Positions 48,280-57,307 of a DNA stretch of 64,000 nucleotides are shown piece by piece (position 1 is the first letter of the stretch; every line of letters begins with the position of its first letter). Position numbers and translations under genes: made by a program. Source of the DNA: Luteococcus sp048595755 (lineage in GTDB: Bacteria; Actinomycetota; Actinomycetes; Propionibacteriales; Propionibacteriaceae); contig NZ_CP184360.1 in assembly GCF_048595755.1 (NCBI RefSeq), positions 2,108,001 to 2,172,000 on the forward strand, read 5' to 3'. The notes under the pieces are model-generated. The model did no database searches. It worked only from the letters and a program-made list of their open reading frames with translations, and was not told the DNA's origin.

Positions 48280-49530
48280 TCAGAAGAGCGGACGCCACGG
48301 CGACAACAAGGTTTCGGTGAACTTCGCCACCACCGAGCGCTTGTCCCACTCATCTCGGGTGAGCTCGATGCAGTTGGCCTCGTCCACCTCCCAGATCTGC
48401 TCCATCCGTTCGGCCACGCTGCGGCTGAGGAACTCGGCATTCACCTCGTAGTTGCCGGCCAGGCTGAGCCGATCCAGGTTGGCGGTGCCGATGGTGGACC
48501 AGAATCCGTCGATGGTGCAGGTCTTGGCGTGCACCATGGCGCCCTGGTACAGGAAGAGGCGCACACCGTACTTGAGCAGGTCGTCGTAGAAACCGCGCGA
48601 GAGCCAGTCGGCCACCACGTGATTGGACTGCGCCGGGACGATGATGCGCACGTCGACGCCGCGTCGGGCTGCGGCGAACAGCGCGGCCGTCAGGTCGTCG
48701 TCGGGGATGAGGTAGGCCTGTGTCATCCAGATGTGGTCCACTGCCCGATCGATGGCCTCCAGATACATGTTGCGGATCGGGTAGACCGAGATCTTGGGGG
48801 TGTTGCGATGCACCCGCACCTGGGTCTGCCAGGAACGGGTGCCCTTGTTGACCAGCTCGTCGCCGGTCTCGCGCCGAGAGCTCAGCACACCCACGTGGCG
48901 CAGGTTCCAGTAATCGACGAAGGCATTCTCGATCTCGGCAACACCGGGGCCCACCAGGCGTGCATGGGTGTCACGCCACCGATCGGCGTAGGTGTCACCA
49001 ATGTTGTAACCGCCGATGTAGGCCACCCGGGAGTCGACGACCAACAGCTTGCGATGGTCACGTCCGATGTTGCGCGGCGTGGGGATGGGGCTGGCGACCA
49101 CCGGATGGGTCTGCACGTGCACATTGGGCGGCAGTTTGAAGAAGCTGCGCGGGACGACCAGGTTGGCGAACTCGTCGTAGACCACGCAGACCTTGACACC
49201 CCGGTCGGCGGCGTCGATGAGAGCCTGCTTGAACAGGTGGCCGACGTGGTCACCCTTCCAGATGTAGGTCTCGAAGTAGACCGTCTCGGTGGCCTGGGCG
49301 ATGTCGGCGAGCATGTCCTCGTAGAGGTCGTCACCAAAGGTGTAGATCGTGACCTCGTCGCTGCCGGCCTCGACCGGGATCGGGTCCGCGACGGGAAATC
49401 GGTAGGGGAGGCGATTGCGCCGTTGGACCGCGTCCACCGCAGTGAGACCAATCGCGGCACACATCTGGGCGGTGAAGACGCCAGCCATGGCACGCACGGC
49501 GAGCTGGCGCAACGGCAGCCGGTTGAACAT
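48280..49530 (-). CDS. phospholipase D/cardiolipin synthase-like protein
   Basis: The 416-residue enzyme has one N-terminal membrane helix (AMAGVFTAQMCAAIGLTAVD) and two HKD motifs of the PLD superfamily: DHRKLLVVDSRVAYIGG and VHAKTCTIDGFWSTIGTANL, each followed by GG/GTAN. It probably synthesises cardiolipin from phosphatidylglycerol or another phospholipid. There are TATCGT (7 nt upstream) and GGGAGG near the ATG, so a leaderless or a leadered mRNA is possible. It diverges from pcrA, and a PspC/GlsB stress cluster lies on its other side. Confidence 0.9.
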   Translation of the reverse strand: MFNRLPLRQLAVRAMAGVFTAQMCAAIGLTAVDAVQRRNRLPYRFPVADPIPVEAGSDEVTIYTFGDDLYEDMLADIAQATETVYFETYIWKGDHVGHLFKQALIDAADRGVKVCVVYDEFANLVVPRSFFKLPPNVHVQTHPVVASPIPTPRNIGRDHRKLLVVDSRVAYIGGYNIGDTYADRWRDTHARLVGPGVAEIENAFVDYWNLRHVGVLSSRRETGDELVNKGTRSWQTQVRVHRNTPKISVYPIRNMYLEAIDRAVDHIWMTQAYLIPDDDLTAALFAAARRGVDVRIIVPAQSNHVVADWLSRGFYDDLLKYGVRLFLYQGAMVHAKTCTIDGFWSTIGTANLDRLSLAGNYEVNAEFLSRSVAERMEQIWEVDEANCIELTRDEWDKRSVVAKFTETLLSPWRPLF

Positions 49531-49599
49531 GCCTCCCACGATAGTGCGCCACGTGGCGGGGGCCAGCCCTGGTGGGCCGGAAGCACGGCCGCCAGCGCA

Positions 49600-49605
49600 T
49601 AGGGT
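49600..49605 (+). promoter_or_regulatory. -10 box before pcrA
   Basis: TAGGGT ends 9 nt before the pcrA ATG. The interval GTACCTGCC has no Shine-Dalgarno sequence. Confidence 0.45.
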
Positions 49606-49614
49606 GTACCTGCC

Positions 49615-52116
49615 ATGAATGACCTGCCAATGCCCGACCTGTTCAGCGCCTTCGAGCCCGATCCCTCCCCGCGGACGCGTCCCGCACCGCAGCCCGCAGC
49701 GGAGGGGGCGCACCGACGGCCCGCGGTGAGCACCGAGGAGCTGCTCGAGGGGCTCAACCCGCCGCAGCGTCAGGCCGTGCTGCACGCCGGCGGCCCGGTG
49801 CTGGTGGTGGCAGGCGCCGGCTCCGGCAAGACCCGGGTGCTGACCCGTCGCATCGCCCACCTGGTTGCCGAGCGTGATGTGCATCCCGGCTCCATCCTGG
49901 CCATCACCTTCACCAACAAGGCGGCCGCAGAGATGCGCAGCCGCGTCGTCGACCTGGTGGGCAACCGCGCCAAGCTGATGTGGGTCAGCACCTTCCATTC
50001 CTCGTGCGTGCGGATGTTGCGGGCCGACATCGACAAGTTCGGCATGAACCGCAACTTCTCGATCTACGACGACACCGACGCCAAGCGCCTGATGACCTTG
50101 GTGACGCGTGAGCTCGAGATGGATCCCAAGCGCTACCCGGTGCGGGCCGTGATGAACTGGGTCAGCAACTGCAAGAACGAACTCATCGACCACGAGAGTG
50201 CGCTGCAGCGAGCGGGGGAGGGCAACGAGCGGGCCATGGCGGAGGCCTATGCCGAATACCAGCGGCGGCTGGTGGCCGCCAATGCGCTGGACTTCGACGA
50301 CCTCATCATGACCACCGTCCACCTGCTGCAGGCCTTCCCCGACGTGCGCGAGGGCTACCGGCGTCGCTTCCGCCAGGTGCTCGTCGACGAGTACCAGGAC
50401 ACCAACCACGCCCAGTACCAACTGATCCGCCAGTTGTGCGGCACCCTCGACGACGCGGGCTCGGCGGCCGTCCTGGACGGCACCCCCACCGTGGAGCCCC
50501 CCGAGCTGATGGTGGTGGGTGACTCCGACCAGTCGATCTACGCCTTCCGCGGTGCGACGATCCGCAACATCCTGGACTTCGAGAGCGACTTCCCGGGTGC
50601 TGCCACGATCCTGCTGGAGCAGAACTACCGCTCCACCCAGAACATCCTCACCGCGGCCAATGCGGTGATCGGTCACAACCCCAACCGGCCCGAGAAGCGG
50701 CTGTGGAGCGACCAGGGAGAGGGCGCCCTGATCACCGGTTACGTGGCCGACACGGAACACGACGAGGCCCAGTTCATTGCCACCGAGATCGACAAGCTGG
50801 TCGACGAGGGCAAGACGCGCTACGGCGAGGTGGCGGTCTTCTACCGCACCAACGCCCAGTCGCGAGCCTTCGAGGAGGTCTTCATTCGCGTGGGGCTGCC
50901 CTACAAGGTGGTGGGCGGCGTGCGCTTCTATGAACGCAAGGAGATCCGCGACGCGATCAGCTACCTGCGCTCCATCGCCAACCCTGCCGACGACGTGAGC
51001 ACCCGGCGCATCCTCAACGTTCCCAAGCGCGGCATCGGCGACCGTGCCGAGGCAGCGATCGATGCACTGGCCACCAGCGAGCGGATCAGCTTCAGCGCGG
51101 CCCTCGAGCGGGCCAGTGAGGCGCCGGGGATCGCGACCCGCAGTTTCAAGCAGATCCAGTCCTTCGCGGAGATGATGGCGCGCCACCGCGAGATGGTGGC
51201 GCAGGGGCGGCCCGCCGACGAGATCCTGACCTCGATCCTCAAGGACTCGGGCTACCTTGCCGAGCTCGAGAACTCCAAGGACCCGCAGGACGAGACCCGG
51301 TTGGAGAACCTCGTCGAACTGGTGGCCGTGGCGGGGGAGTTCGTGGCCGCCGCGCACTCGGTCGACCTGACCGACGACGATGCGCCGCTGACCGATGAAG
51401 GGGCCGGTTCACTCACCGATGGCATGCCGGAGCCCGACGACAGCCTTCCCGCCTTCCTGGAGCGCATCGCGCTGGTCGCCGATTCGGACCAGATCCCCGA
51501 TGCCGAGGACGGGGCAGGAGTGGTGACGCTGATGACCTTGCACACTGCCAAGGGCCTGGAGTTCGACACCGTCTTCCTGACCGGCTTCGAGGACGGGGTC
51601 TTCCCCCACATGCGCGCCTTGATGGACCGCGACGAACTGCAGGAGGAAAGGCGCCTGGCCTATGTGGGCATCACGCGCGCCCGTCAACAGCTCTACCTCT
51701 CGCGCGCGGCGGTGCGCACCGCCTGGGGTGCGCCGCAGTACAATCCGCCGAGCCGCTTCCTGGAGGAGATTCCGCCCCATCTGCTCGACTGGCGACGCAC
51801 GGGTGCCGCCCTGAGCGGCTGGGCGAGCACCTCGGCCACCCGCACCGCGCAGGCCCGGCAGGGCACCGGGCGTGGCGGCTACGGCAGCAGCCGCACCCTG
51901 GGCTCGAACTCCGCGCCCAGCTTCGGCTCGGGCAAGCCGGCGGTCAAGAAGGTCAGTTCGCTCGCCCCGGGGGAGCGGGTGCTCCATTCCACCTTCGGCA
52001 TGGGAACGGTGGTGGCGGTCTCCGGTGCCGGCGACCAGATGAAGGCCGACGTCGACTTCGGCTCGGCAGGGTTGAAGCGCCTCAGCCTCAAGCACGCTCC
52101 GATGGAGAAGCTGTAG
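49615..52116 (+). CDS. pcrA: ATP-dependent DNA helicase, UvrD/PcrA family
   Basis: The 833-residue SF1 helicase works in excision repair and removal of RecA and blocked polymerases. Motifs: Walker A VVAGAGSGKTRVLTRRIA, motif II LVDEYQDTNHAQYQL, motif III VVGDSDQSIYAFRGA, motif IV EQNYRSTQNIL and motif VI RLAYVGITRARQQLYLS. A disordered stretch (about 700-785) precedes the C-terminal part SSLAPGERVLHSTFGMGTVV, an actinobacterial RNA-polymerase- or DNA-binding tail. It is leftmost in a cluster resembling Rv0949-Rv0957 of M. tuberculosis, from memory. The start is probably leaderless. Confidence 0.96.
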   Translation: MNDLPMPDLFSAFEPDPSPRTRPAPQPAAEGAHRRPAVSTEELLEGLNPPQRQAVLHAGGPVLVVAGAGSGKTRVLTRRIAHLVAERDVHPGSILAITFTNKAAAEMRSRVVDLVGNRAKLMWVSTFHSSCVRMLRADIDKFGMNRNFSIYDDTDAKRLMTLVTRELEMDPKRYPVRAVMNWVSNCKNELIDHESALQRAGEGNERAMAEAYAEYQRRLVAANALDFDDLIMTTVHLLQAFPDVREGYRRRFRQVLVDEYQDTNHAQYQLIRQLCGTLDDAGSAAVLDGTPTVEPPELMVVGDSDQSIYAFRGATIRNILDFESDFPGAATILLEQNYRSTQNILTAANAVIGHNPNRPEKRLWSDQGEGALITGYVADTEHDEAQFIATEIDKLVDEGKTRYGEVAVFYRTNAQSRAFEEVFIRVGLPYKVVGGVRFYERKEIRDAISYLRSIANPADDVSTRRILNVPKRGIGDRAEAAIDALATSERISFSAALERASEAPGIATRSFKQIQSFAEMMARHREMVAQGRPADEILTSILKDSGYLAELENSKDPQDETRLENLVELVAVAGEFVAAAHSVDLTDDDAPLTDEGAGSLTDGMPEPDDSLPAFLERIALVADSDQIPDAEDGAGVVTLMTLHTAKGLEFDTVFLTGFEDGVFPHMRALMDRDELQEERRLAYVGITRARQQLYLSRAAVRTAWGAPQYNPPSRFLEEIPPHLLDWRRTGAALSGWASTSATRTAQARQGTGRGGYGSSRTLGSNSAPSFGSGKPAVKKVSSLAPGERVLHSTFGMGTVVAVSGAGDQMKADVDFGSAGLKRLSLKHAPMEKL

Positions 52117-52142
52117 GCCAGGCCCCGGCCAGACAGGGAATG

Positions 52143-52182
52143 CGGAAAGTCCCGCGCACCGAAGGGTGCGCGGGACTTTCCG
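52143..52182. terminator. bidirectional terminator between pcrA and M23 gene
   Basis: Perfect 18-bp arms CGGAAAGTCCCGCGCACC (52143-52160) and its complement (52165-52182) enclose GAAG. Confidence 0.92.
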
Positions 52183-52201
52183 AGGATCTTCGCCGTGTCC
52201 G

Positions 52202-53383
52202 TCAGACGTGGACGCCCAGGGTGAGCAGGAAGCTCACGGGATTGCTGGACGAGTAGACGTCGCCGGGGGTGGTGCCCTTGGGGTAGTACTCGAAGTGGAG
52301 GTGGGGGCCGAAGGTACGGCCCTTCATGCCGTTGTAGCCGATGATCTGGCCAGCCTTGACCACCTGGCCGGGCTGGACGGTGTAGCGGCTCATGTGGGCG
52401 TACAGCGTGGAACCGCCGTTGCCGTGGTGCAGCACCAGTGCGCTGTCGCCGGCCCAACCCTGGCAGCCGCCACAGTTTGTGGCAGCAACGCCGTCGGCCA
52501 CAGCGCGCACCGGGGTGCCCACCGGGGACGGGAAGTCCTGGCCGGTGTGCCAGCGCGACCAGGAACCGTACTGGCCCCAAGAGGCGCCCACGGTGTACTG
52601 GCCCGCGGGCAGCGGGGTGGTGCCACCGCCGCCGGTGACCTTGGCCGCAGCCGCGTCGACGGGAGCATCCTTGGGCTCATCGGCCTTGGGCTCGGCGGCC
52701 TTGTCAGCCTTGCCCTGCTGCTTGCTCTTGTCACCGCTCTTGGCGGCGGCCGCAGCAGCGGCCTTCTGGTCCTTGAGGAGCTTCTCGGCCTTGCGCTTCT
52801 CCTCGGCGATGCGGCCGGCCTCACGCTTCACGCGCTCCAGGTCCACCTCGATCTGGTCGTCGCGGTTCTGGGCACCGGAGTCGGCGGCCTCGGCCGTGAC
52901 GGTCTGGCTGATCTCGTCGAGATTGCCCTGACGGGTGGTGGCGCCCTCGTTGGCGATGGCCTTGCTCAGCTCGGTCCGGGCCGCGGTACGCGAGATCGTG
53001 GTGCGGCCGGCGTAGGCAGCCAAGGTGCCCTTGGTCTGGCCCTTGACCTTGCTGGCCTCGGCCACCTGCGACTGCACCTGCTGCTCGATGGTCAGGGCAT
53101 CGGGTGCGGCGACGGCGCGAGTGATGTCATGCGAGTTCTTGTCGGTCGAGACGGCCGACGTGTCGACCCGCTCCGAGTCTGCGGAGGATGCGGCGATGAC
53201 ACCACCGATGGTGACAAGGCCCAGCGTGCTCACGGCAAGCGCTGCAATGCTGCGCTTCAGGACGCCCGGGCCGGTCTCTTCCTCGGCGGTGTCAAAGACA
53301 CTGTCGAAGTCGAGCTCGTCGCGGGTCTCCTGAACCTCCAGCACGCGCTTGGCGCGAACCCTCCGGAATGGAGTGTGGGACAC
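52202..53383 (-). CDS. membrane-anchored M23 family peptidoglycan endopeptidase
   Basis: The 393-residue protein has a cytoplasmic N-terminus of about 45 residues, one membrane helix (IAALAVSTLGLVTIGGVIAA), an Ala/Lys/Glu-rich helical region (about 70-250, with EEKRKAEKLLKDQKAAAA) like a coiled coil, and an M23/LytM domain in the last 130 residues. The domain keeps HTGQDFPS and GPHLHFEYYPKG, the zinc ligands, so it should be an active endopeptidase. GTG start with AAGGAG. It is expected to help cell separation or wall growth. Confidence 0.9.
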   Translation of the reverse strand: MSHTPFRRVRAKRVLEVQETRDELDFDSVFDTAEEETGPGVLKRSIAALAVSTLGLVTIGGVIAASSADSERVDTSAVSTDKNSHDITRAVAAPDALTIEQQVQSQVAEASKVKGQTKGTLAAYAGRTTISRTAARTELSKAIANEGATTRQGNLDEISQTVTAEAADSGAQNRDDQIEVDLERVKREAGRIAEEKRKAEKLLKDQKAAAAAAAKSGDKSKQQGKADKAAEPKADEPKDAPVDAAAAKVTGGGGTTPLPAGQYTVGASWGQYGSWSRWHTGQDFPSPVGTPVRAVADGVAATNCGGCQGWAGDSALVLHHGNGGSTLYAHMSRYTVQPGQVVKAGQIIGYNGMKGRTFGPHLHFEYYPKGTTPGDVYSSSNPVSFLLTLGVHV

Positions 53384-53514
53384 GGTTCTCCTTGGTGACA
53401 GACAGTAGGCACATCATATGGCGGGCGGCTTGGTCAGCTCAGGCCTTCCACACGATCGTCCCGATTTCTCAAGACCTGAGAACCTTAGCATTTCTCAGGA
53501 AGCGAAAACCAATC

Positions 53515-55218
53515 TCAGTCTCCCTGAGTGGCACGCTGGCCCGCTCGCAAGGCGATTTGCCCGAATTTTTTCCCACCCAGGTCATAGGAGGCGCTGGGGT
53601 TGTTGGTCAGGAAGACCACCTGGTTGCCGGCCTGGACCGTGGCGGTGCGGAAGCGAGCCGTCTCCTCGCCCCCCATGGCCTGCTCGACCAGCAGGGTGTC
53701 GGCCTTGATGTCGGTCTTGCCCGCCTTGCCCTCCACCGTGGCCGGCTCCGAGACCGTGGCGGTCTCCTGGCGGTCCGGGCACTTGTTCAGGTTGCCGGTC
53801 AGTTTCTCGGCGAACTTGGCTGCCGCCTGGTCGTCCTTGAAGGTCAGGATGACCTCGTCGACGCCGAAGGTCTGCGGCGCGGCATTGTCCTGGGTCATCA
53901 GGTAGGTCCGCTGCTCCCGCTTGGTGGGGCCCGCCTCGGAGGCCAGCGTCATGTTCTCGCACTGGCTGCCCTTGGTGGACACATTGCCCACCTCGGTGGC
54001 CGACCACAGGCCGGCGCCGGGGGAGACGCGCGGCAGGTCGGAGATGACCATCCAGCCCGGGGTCCCCGCGGGAGGCGGAATGGCGGCCGCGGTCTTGGGA
54101 TCCTTCGCGCAGGTGCCCTTGGCGCGCGAACACTGGCGGTTGATCGTCTCGCCGGCGGCCTTTGCCACCGCGAGCGCCGAGACGGGCTTCTTGGCCTGGA
54201 TCACGTCATAGGAGTGCACCGTGGTGCCGGTGCGCACCAGCAGCAGCGTGTGGTACTCGGGAATCACGTCCTCGAAGACCACCGTCATCAGCTGGGCCTC
54301 GTCGCCGATACCGCTGACGCCGGTGCCGCTGTAGATGTAGGTGGGCACGTCGTCGCACTTGGCCATGTTCTCGGCGCGCAGCTTGTAGGTGGTGGTGGCG
54401 TCGGCGGCGGTGGCGTAGTTGTCGATCTGGTGCCGGGCCACGATGGGCGTCTCCGACTTGGTGGTCAGCGTGCGCTGCTTGGTCTGCGTGGGATTGGGCT
54501 GCCCGGTGGAGGAGTTCTGGCAGAAGATGCGCCGCGAGGTGGGGGAGAGCTTCTGCAGCGTCTCGGCCGCGGTCCAGCCCTCACCCTTGGCGATCAACTC
54601 CGCATCCTTGGCTGCCATCAGGTCTGCATTGACCACCACCGGCGGCTTGGTCACCGAGGGGGTGGGCGTCGGGGTGACGACCACGACGGGCTTGCGGGTC
54701 TGCTGGAAGACGACGGCGAAGGCGATCAGGGCCAGCACCACGGCGCCGATGAGCCAGGGGAGCCAGCGCAGGAATCCACCGCGCTTGTCCTGTTCCCCGT
54801 GGCGGGGAGCCGTCGGAGCCAAGTCGACGCCGGACTCGTCCTCACGCTGCAGTGCCGCGCGGGCACCGACGCTGGCCGCCATCGGCGCGGTCTGGTCGGC
54901 CGGGCCCGAACCCTCCTGGTCGGACTCCTCGGGGGTCACGGGGGCGGCTTCGTCGAAGACGTCCACCGGGTCTTCGGGCAGGTCCTCGGGTTCGGTGGGC
55001 TCGGGTGCCAGGGCACCCACCACCTCCGAGGTGCGCACGTCCTCACCCACGGCCGGGCGCATCCAGGCACTGTGGTCCACCTCGGGCTGGGTGGGCTCAG
55101 ACTGCTTGGCCGCTGCAGTAGGGTCGGTGTCGCCTTCCGGCACCTGCGGGCCGGTCCCGACGATGGGCTCGTCCTGGGCGCCGTCGGGACGGGGCTGAGG
55201 GTTGTGCTCGTCGGTCAC
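53515..55218 (-). CDS. single-pass membrane protein with two PknH-sensor-like domains
   Basis: The 567-residue protein has an acidic, disordered cytoplasmic part (about 1-165), one membrane helix (WLPWLIGAVVLALIAFAVVF) and an outer part from 195 on. The outer part is two similar units, the first with YKLRAENMAKCDDV, the second with VILTFKDDQAAAKFAEKL followed by NKC. The pattern resembles PknH-type sensor domains and the lipoprotein at 5830-6618, but no kinase domain is present. GTG start with GGAGG. It diverges from the PerM-like gene. Role is unknown; probably signalling at the envelope. Confidence 0.7.
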   Translation of the reverse strand: MTDEHNPQPRPDGAQDEPIVGTGPQVPEGDTDPTAAAKQSEPTQPEVDHSAWMRPAVGEDVRTSEVVGALAPEPTEPEDLPEDPVDVFDEAAPVTPEESDQEGSGPADQTAPMAASVGARAALQREDESGVDLAPTAPRHGEQDKRGGFLRWLPWLIGAVVLALIAFAVVFQQTRKPVVVVTPTPTPSVTKPPVVVNADLMAAKDAELIAKGEGWTAAETLQKLSPTSRRIFCQNSSTGQPNPTQTKQRTLTTKSETPIVARHQIDNYATAADATTTYKLRAENMAKCDDVPTYIYSGTGVSGIGDEAQLMTVVFEDVIPEYHTLLLVRTGTTVHSYDVIQAKKPVSALAVAKAAGETINRQCSRAKGTCAKDPKTAAAIPPPAGTPGWMVISDLPRVSPGAGLWSATEVGNVSTKGSQCENMTLASEAGPTKREQRTYLMTQDNAAPQTFGVDEVILTFKDDQAAAKFAEKLTGNLNKCPDRQETATVSEPATVEGKAGKTDIKADTLLVEQAMGGEETARFRTATVQAGNQVVFLTNNPSASYDLGGKKFGQIALRAGQRATQGD

Positions 55219-55347
55219 GCGGGATCCTCCGGGAGTGCGGGAAGGGGCAGCCGCCCCAGATCATGGTTCTCGGGGAGTTTACCCGCCACGGGGATGAGCG
55301 GCGATCCAGCCGCGCAGGCAACAGTGAAGCTGAAGGGTGTGTGGCAC

Positions 55348-56667
55348 ATGGTGGGGTTCCCGACGCGAGCAGGACGTCAGGGCGGACGATCGCGCAACCG
55401 GCGCCAGCCGGGGCTTGGCAACCACGACGCCCCGCAGCGCCAGCAGCCGAGGACGTCGATGCTTCCCTGGCCGGCACTGGCGGCCCTGGCGGCGGTGCTC
55501 ACCGCCCTGGCAGGAGTCCTTCCGCCGGTGGCGCTGGCCGCCGTTGCGTGGGTGCAGGCGCCCGACCTGGGCTTCTGGTCGGCGGTCGGGGTCGGCGTGC
55601 GCGGTTGGTTGCTGGCCCACGGCGCCGACGTGCAGCTGGGGCAGAACCAGTTCGGCCTCATCCCGCTCGGGGTCAGTGCCCTCATCGTGGTGATCGGCAG
55701 CGGCCTGGCCGCCTTCGCTGCCGCCCAGGCCGCCGGGGACGCGCTGGTCGAGATGGGCCAGCGGGAGCGCAAGGACCTCACCGTGCGAATCGGGGGAGTC
55801 TTCCTGGTGGCCTACGTGGTGTGCGTGCTGGTCGCAACCGCGCTCGCCGATGCCGGACAGCAGACCGGAGCGGCCCTGCTGGGCGGGGTGGTGCTCGGCG
55901 GCCTGGGAGGTTTCATCGGAGCAGGACGTGCCCTCGGCTGGGCACCGCTGCAGTGGTGGCCGGCCTGGGCACGAGCCATTCCCCGTGCGGTGGGTGCGGC
56001 ACTGTGCGTGATGATCGCCACCGGGGCGCTGGCGGGCGCGATCGCGCTGGTGCAGCACCGCGACCGGGTTGTCGATCTGCACAACTCCCTGATGCCCGGC
56101 ACGGCGGGCGGGGTGGCACTGCTCGTGCTGCAACTGGTCTGGCTGCCGAACCTGGTGATCTGGTGCGGGTCCTGGGCCCTGGGAGCCGGCTTCACCGTGG
56201 GCGCGGGCACCGTGGTCTCTCCCGCACACAACCTGACGGGCATGCTGCCCGCCATTCCCGTGCTCGGCGCCATTGGCGCCAATGGGGCCGGCCCCAAGCT
56301 GGCGCTGTTGTGGCTGGCGAGCGGCGTGCTCGCCGGGGCAGCGGCCGCCTGGGTGGTGGTGCGCTCCCGGCCCGGGGTCCGCGCGGACGAGACCTCGCTG
56401 GTGGGAGGCCTGTCCGGAGCGCTGTCCGGCTTGTCCTTCTGGTTGCTGGGCCTGCTGTCCAGCGGCGACCTGGGTGCAGAGCGCCTGGTGGGCGTCGGTC
56501 CGCGGCTGGTTCCGCTGGCCGTGATGGCACCCACCGTGATGGGAATCTCGGGACTGGTCACCGGCTTGCTGCTGGGCCTGCTGGGGCGTCGCGCCGACAA
56601 GCCCGACGACGACCTTGACGACGCCCCCGATCCTGAGGGGCAGGGGGCGCCGACCGTTGGCCGATAG
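55348..56667 (+). CDS. DUF6350/PerM-like integral membrane protein
   Basis: The 439-residue protein has a basic N-terminus and about ten membrane helices (LPWPALAALAAVLTALAGVL, VRIGGVFLVAYVVCVLVATA, ALLVLQLVWLPNLVIWCGSW). It matches the DUF6350 layout seen immediately upstream of purN in many actinobacteria, including Rv0955 (PerM) of M. tuberculosis, which supports cell division and chronic infection. An acidic tail (PDDDLDDAPDPEG) ends it. The start is uncertain among in-frame GTG/ATG at 55294, 55324 and 55348; 55348 gives a natural N-terminus. It may share transcripts with purN. Confidence 0.85.
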   Translation: MVGFPTRAGRQGGRSRNRRQPGLGNHDAPQRQQPRTSMLPWPALAALAAVLTALAGVLPPVALAAVAWVQAPDLGFWSAVGVGVRGWLLAHGADVQLGQNQFGLIPLGVSALIVVIGSGLAAFAAAQAAGDALVEMGQRERKDLTVRIGGVFLVAYVVCVLVATALADAGQQTGAALLGGVVLGGLGGFIGAGRALGWAPLQWWPAWARAIPRAVGAALCVMIATGALAGAIALVQHRDRVVDLHNSLMPGTAGGVALLVLQLVWLPNLVIWCGSWALGAGFTVGAGTVVSPAHNLTGMLPAIPVLGAIGANGAGPKLALLWLASGVLAGAAAAWVVVRSRPGVRADETSLVGGLSGALSGLSFWLLGLLSSGDLGAERLVGVGPRLVPLAVMAPTVMGISGLVTGLLLGLLGRRADKPDDDLDDAPDPEGQGAPTVGR

Positions 56668-56670
56668 GGT
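56665..56670 (+). promoter_or_regulatory. -10 box before purN
   Basis: TAGGGT overlaps the end of the upstream gene and ends 6 nt before the GTG at 56677, which decides the start over the GTG at 56671. Confidence 0.5.
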
Positions 56671-56676
56671 GTGCAG

Positions 56677-57261
56677 GTGACCTATCGAGTGCTCGTCCTG
56701 GTGTCCGGCAGCGGCACCCTGCTGCAGTCCTTGATCGACGCCCGCGACGCGGGCCGACTGGCCGCCGAACTGGTGGCAGTCGGAGCCGATGTCGAGTGTG
56801 CCGGGATCGAACGGGCCAAGGCCGCTGGCATCGCCACCTTCGTCCATCCGATGCCGCGCCTGTTGCGTCGGGGCACCCCCGAGCGACTCGACTGGGATGC
56901 GCAGCTGGCGGAACGGATTGCCGAACACCAGCCAGATCTGGTGGTCTCCGCCGGTTTCATGAAGTTGCTCGACCAGCCCTGCATGAGCCGCTTCGGGGAT
57001 CGCATCATCAACACCCACCCGGCGCTGCTGCCCAACTTCCCGGGAGCCCATGCGGTCCGCGATGCGCTGGCCGCCGGCGCCACCACCACCGGTGCGTCGA
57101 TCTTCTGGGTCAATGACGGCGTCGACACCGGCGAACTCATCACCCAGGAGGCCGTCGAGGTGCTGCCCGGCGACGACGAGGCCAGCCTGCACGAACGCAT
57201 CAAGATCGTCGAACGTCGGCTGCTGGTCGACGTCGTCAACCAGCTCGCCGCCCAGCACTGA
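56677..57261 (+). CDS. purN: phosphoribosylglycinamide formyltransferase
   Basis: PurN transfers formyl from 10-formyl-THF to GAR in purine synthesis. The 194-residue protein starts VTYRVLVLVSGSGTLLQSLI, and the catalytic residues are in IINTHPALLPNFPGAHAVRD (Asn, His) and WVNDGVDTGELITQEAVEV (Asp). It lies 46 nt upstream of purH. The folate cofactor is supplied by folD downstream and by purU. Confidence 0.95.
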   Translation: MTYRVLVLVSGSGTLLQSLIDARDAGRLAAELVAVGADVECAGIERAKAAGIATFVHPMPRLLRRGTPERLDWDAQLAERIAEHQPDLVVSAGFMKLLDQPCMSRFGDRIINTHPALLPNFPGAHAVRDALAAGATTTGASIFWVNDGVDTGELITQEAVEVLPGDDEASLHERIKIVERRLLVDVVNQLAAQH

Positions 57262-57307
57262 GCGGCCCCACGATTCTGTCCACGGCACGAAACATTCAGG
57301 AGAAGCA

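Noticed and set aside
48280..51357. A 1025-codon minus frame ending with the PLD-like protein
   Set aside because: The upstream 600 codons are antisense to pcrA; the PLD motifs are all in the last 416 residues.
53384..53514. Possible c-di-AMP (ydaO-type) riboswitch before the M23 peptidase gene
   Set aside because: Only 131 bp are available and the conserved core of that riboswitch is not visible. A CCTGAGAA...TTCTCAGG hairpin is present, more likely a terminator of the upstream gene.
53368..56667. A 1099-codon frame that ends with the PerM-like protein
   Set aside because: The first 660 codons are antisense to the 53515-55218 gene and show no domain; only the hydrophobic C-terminal part is real.
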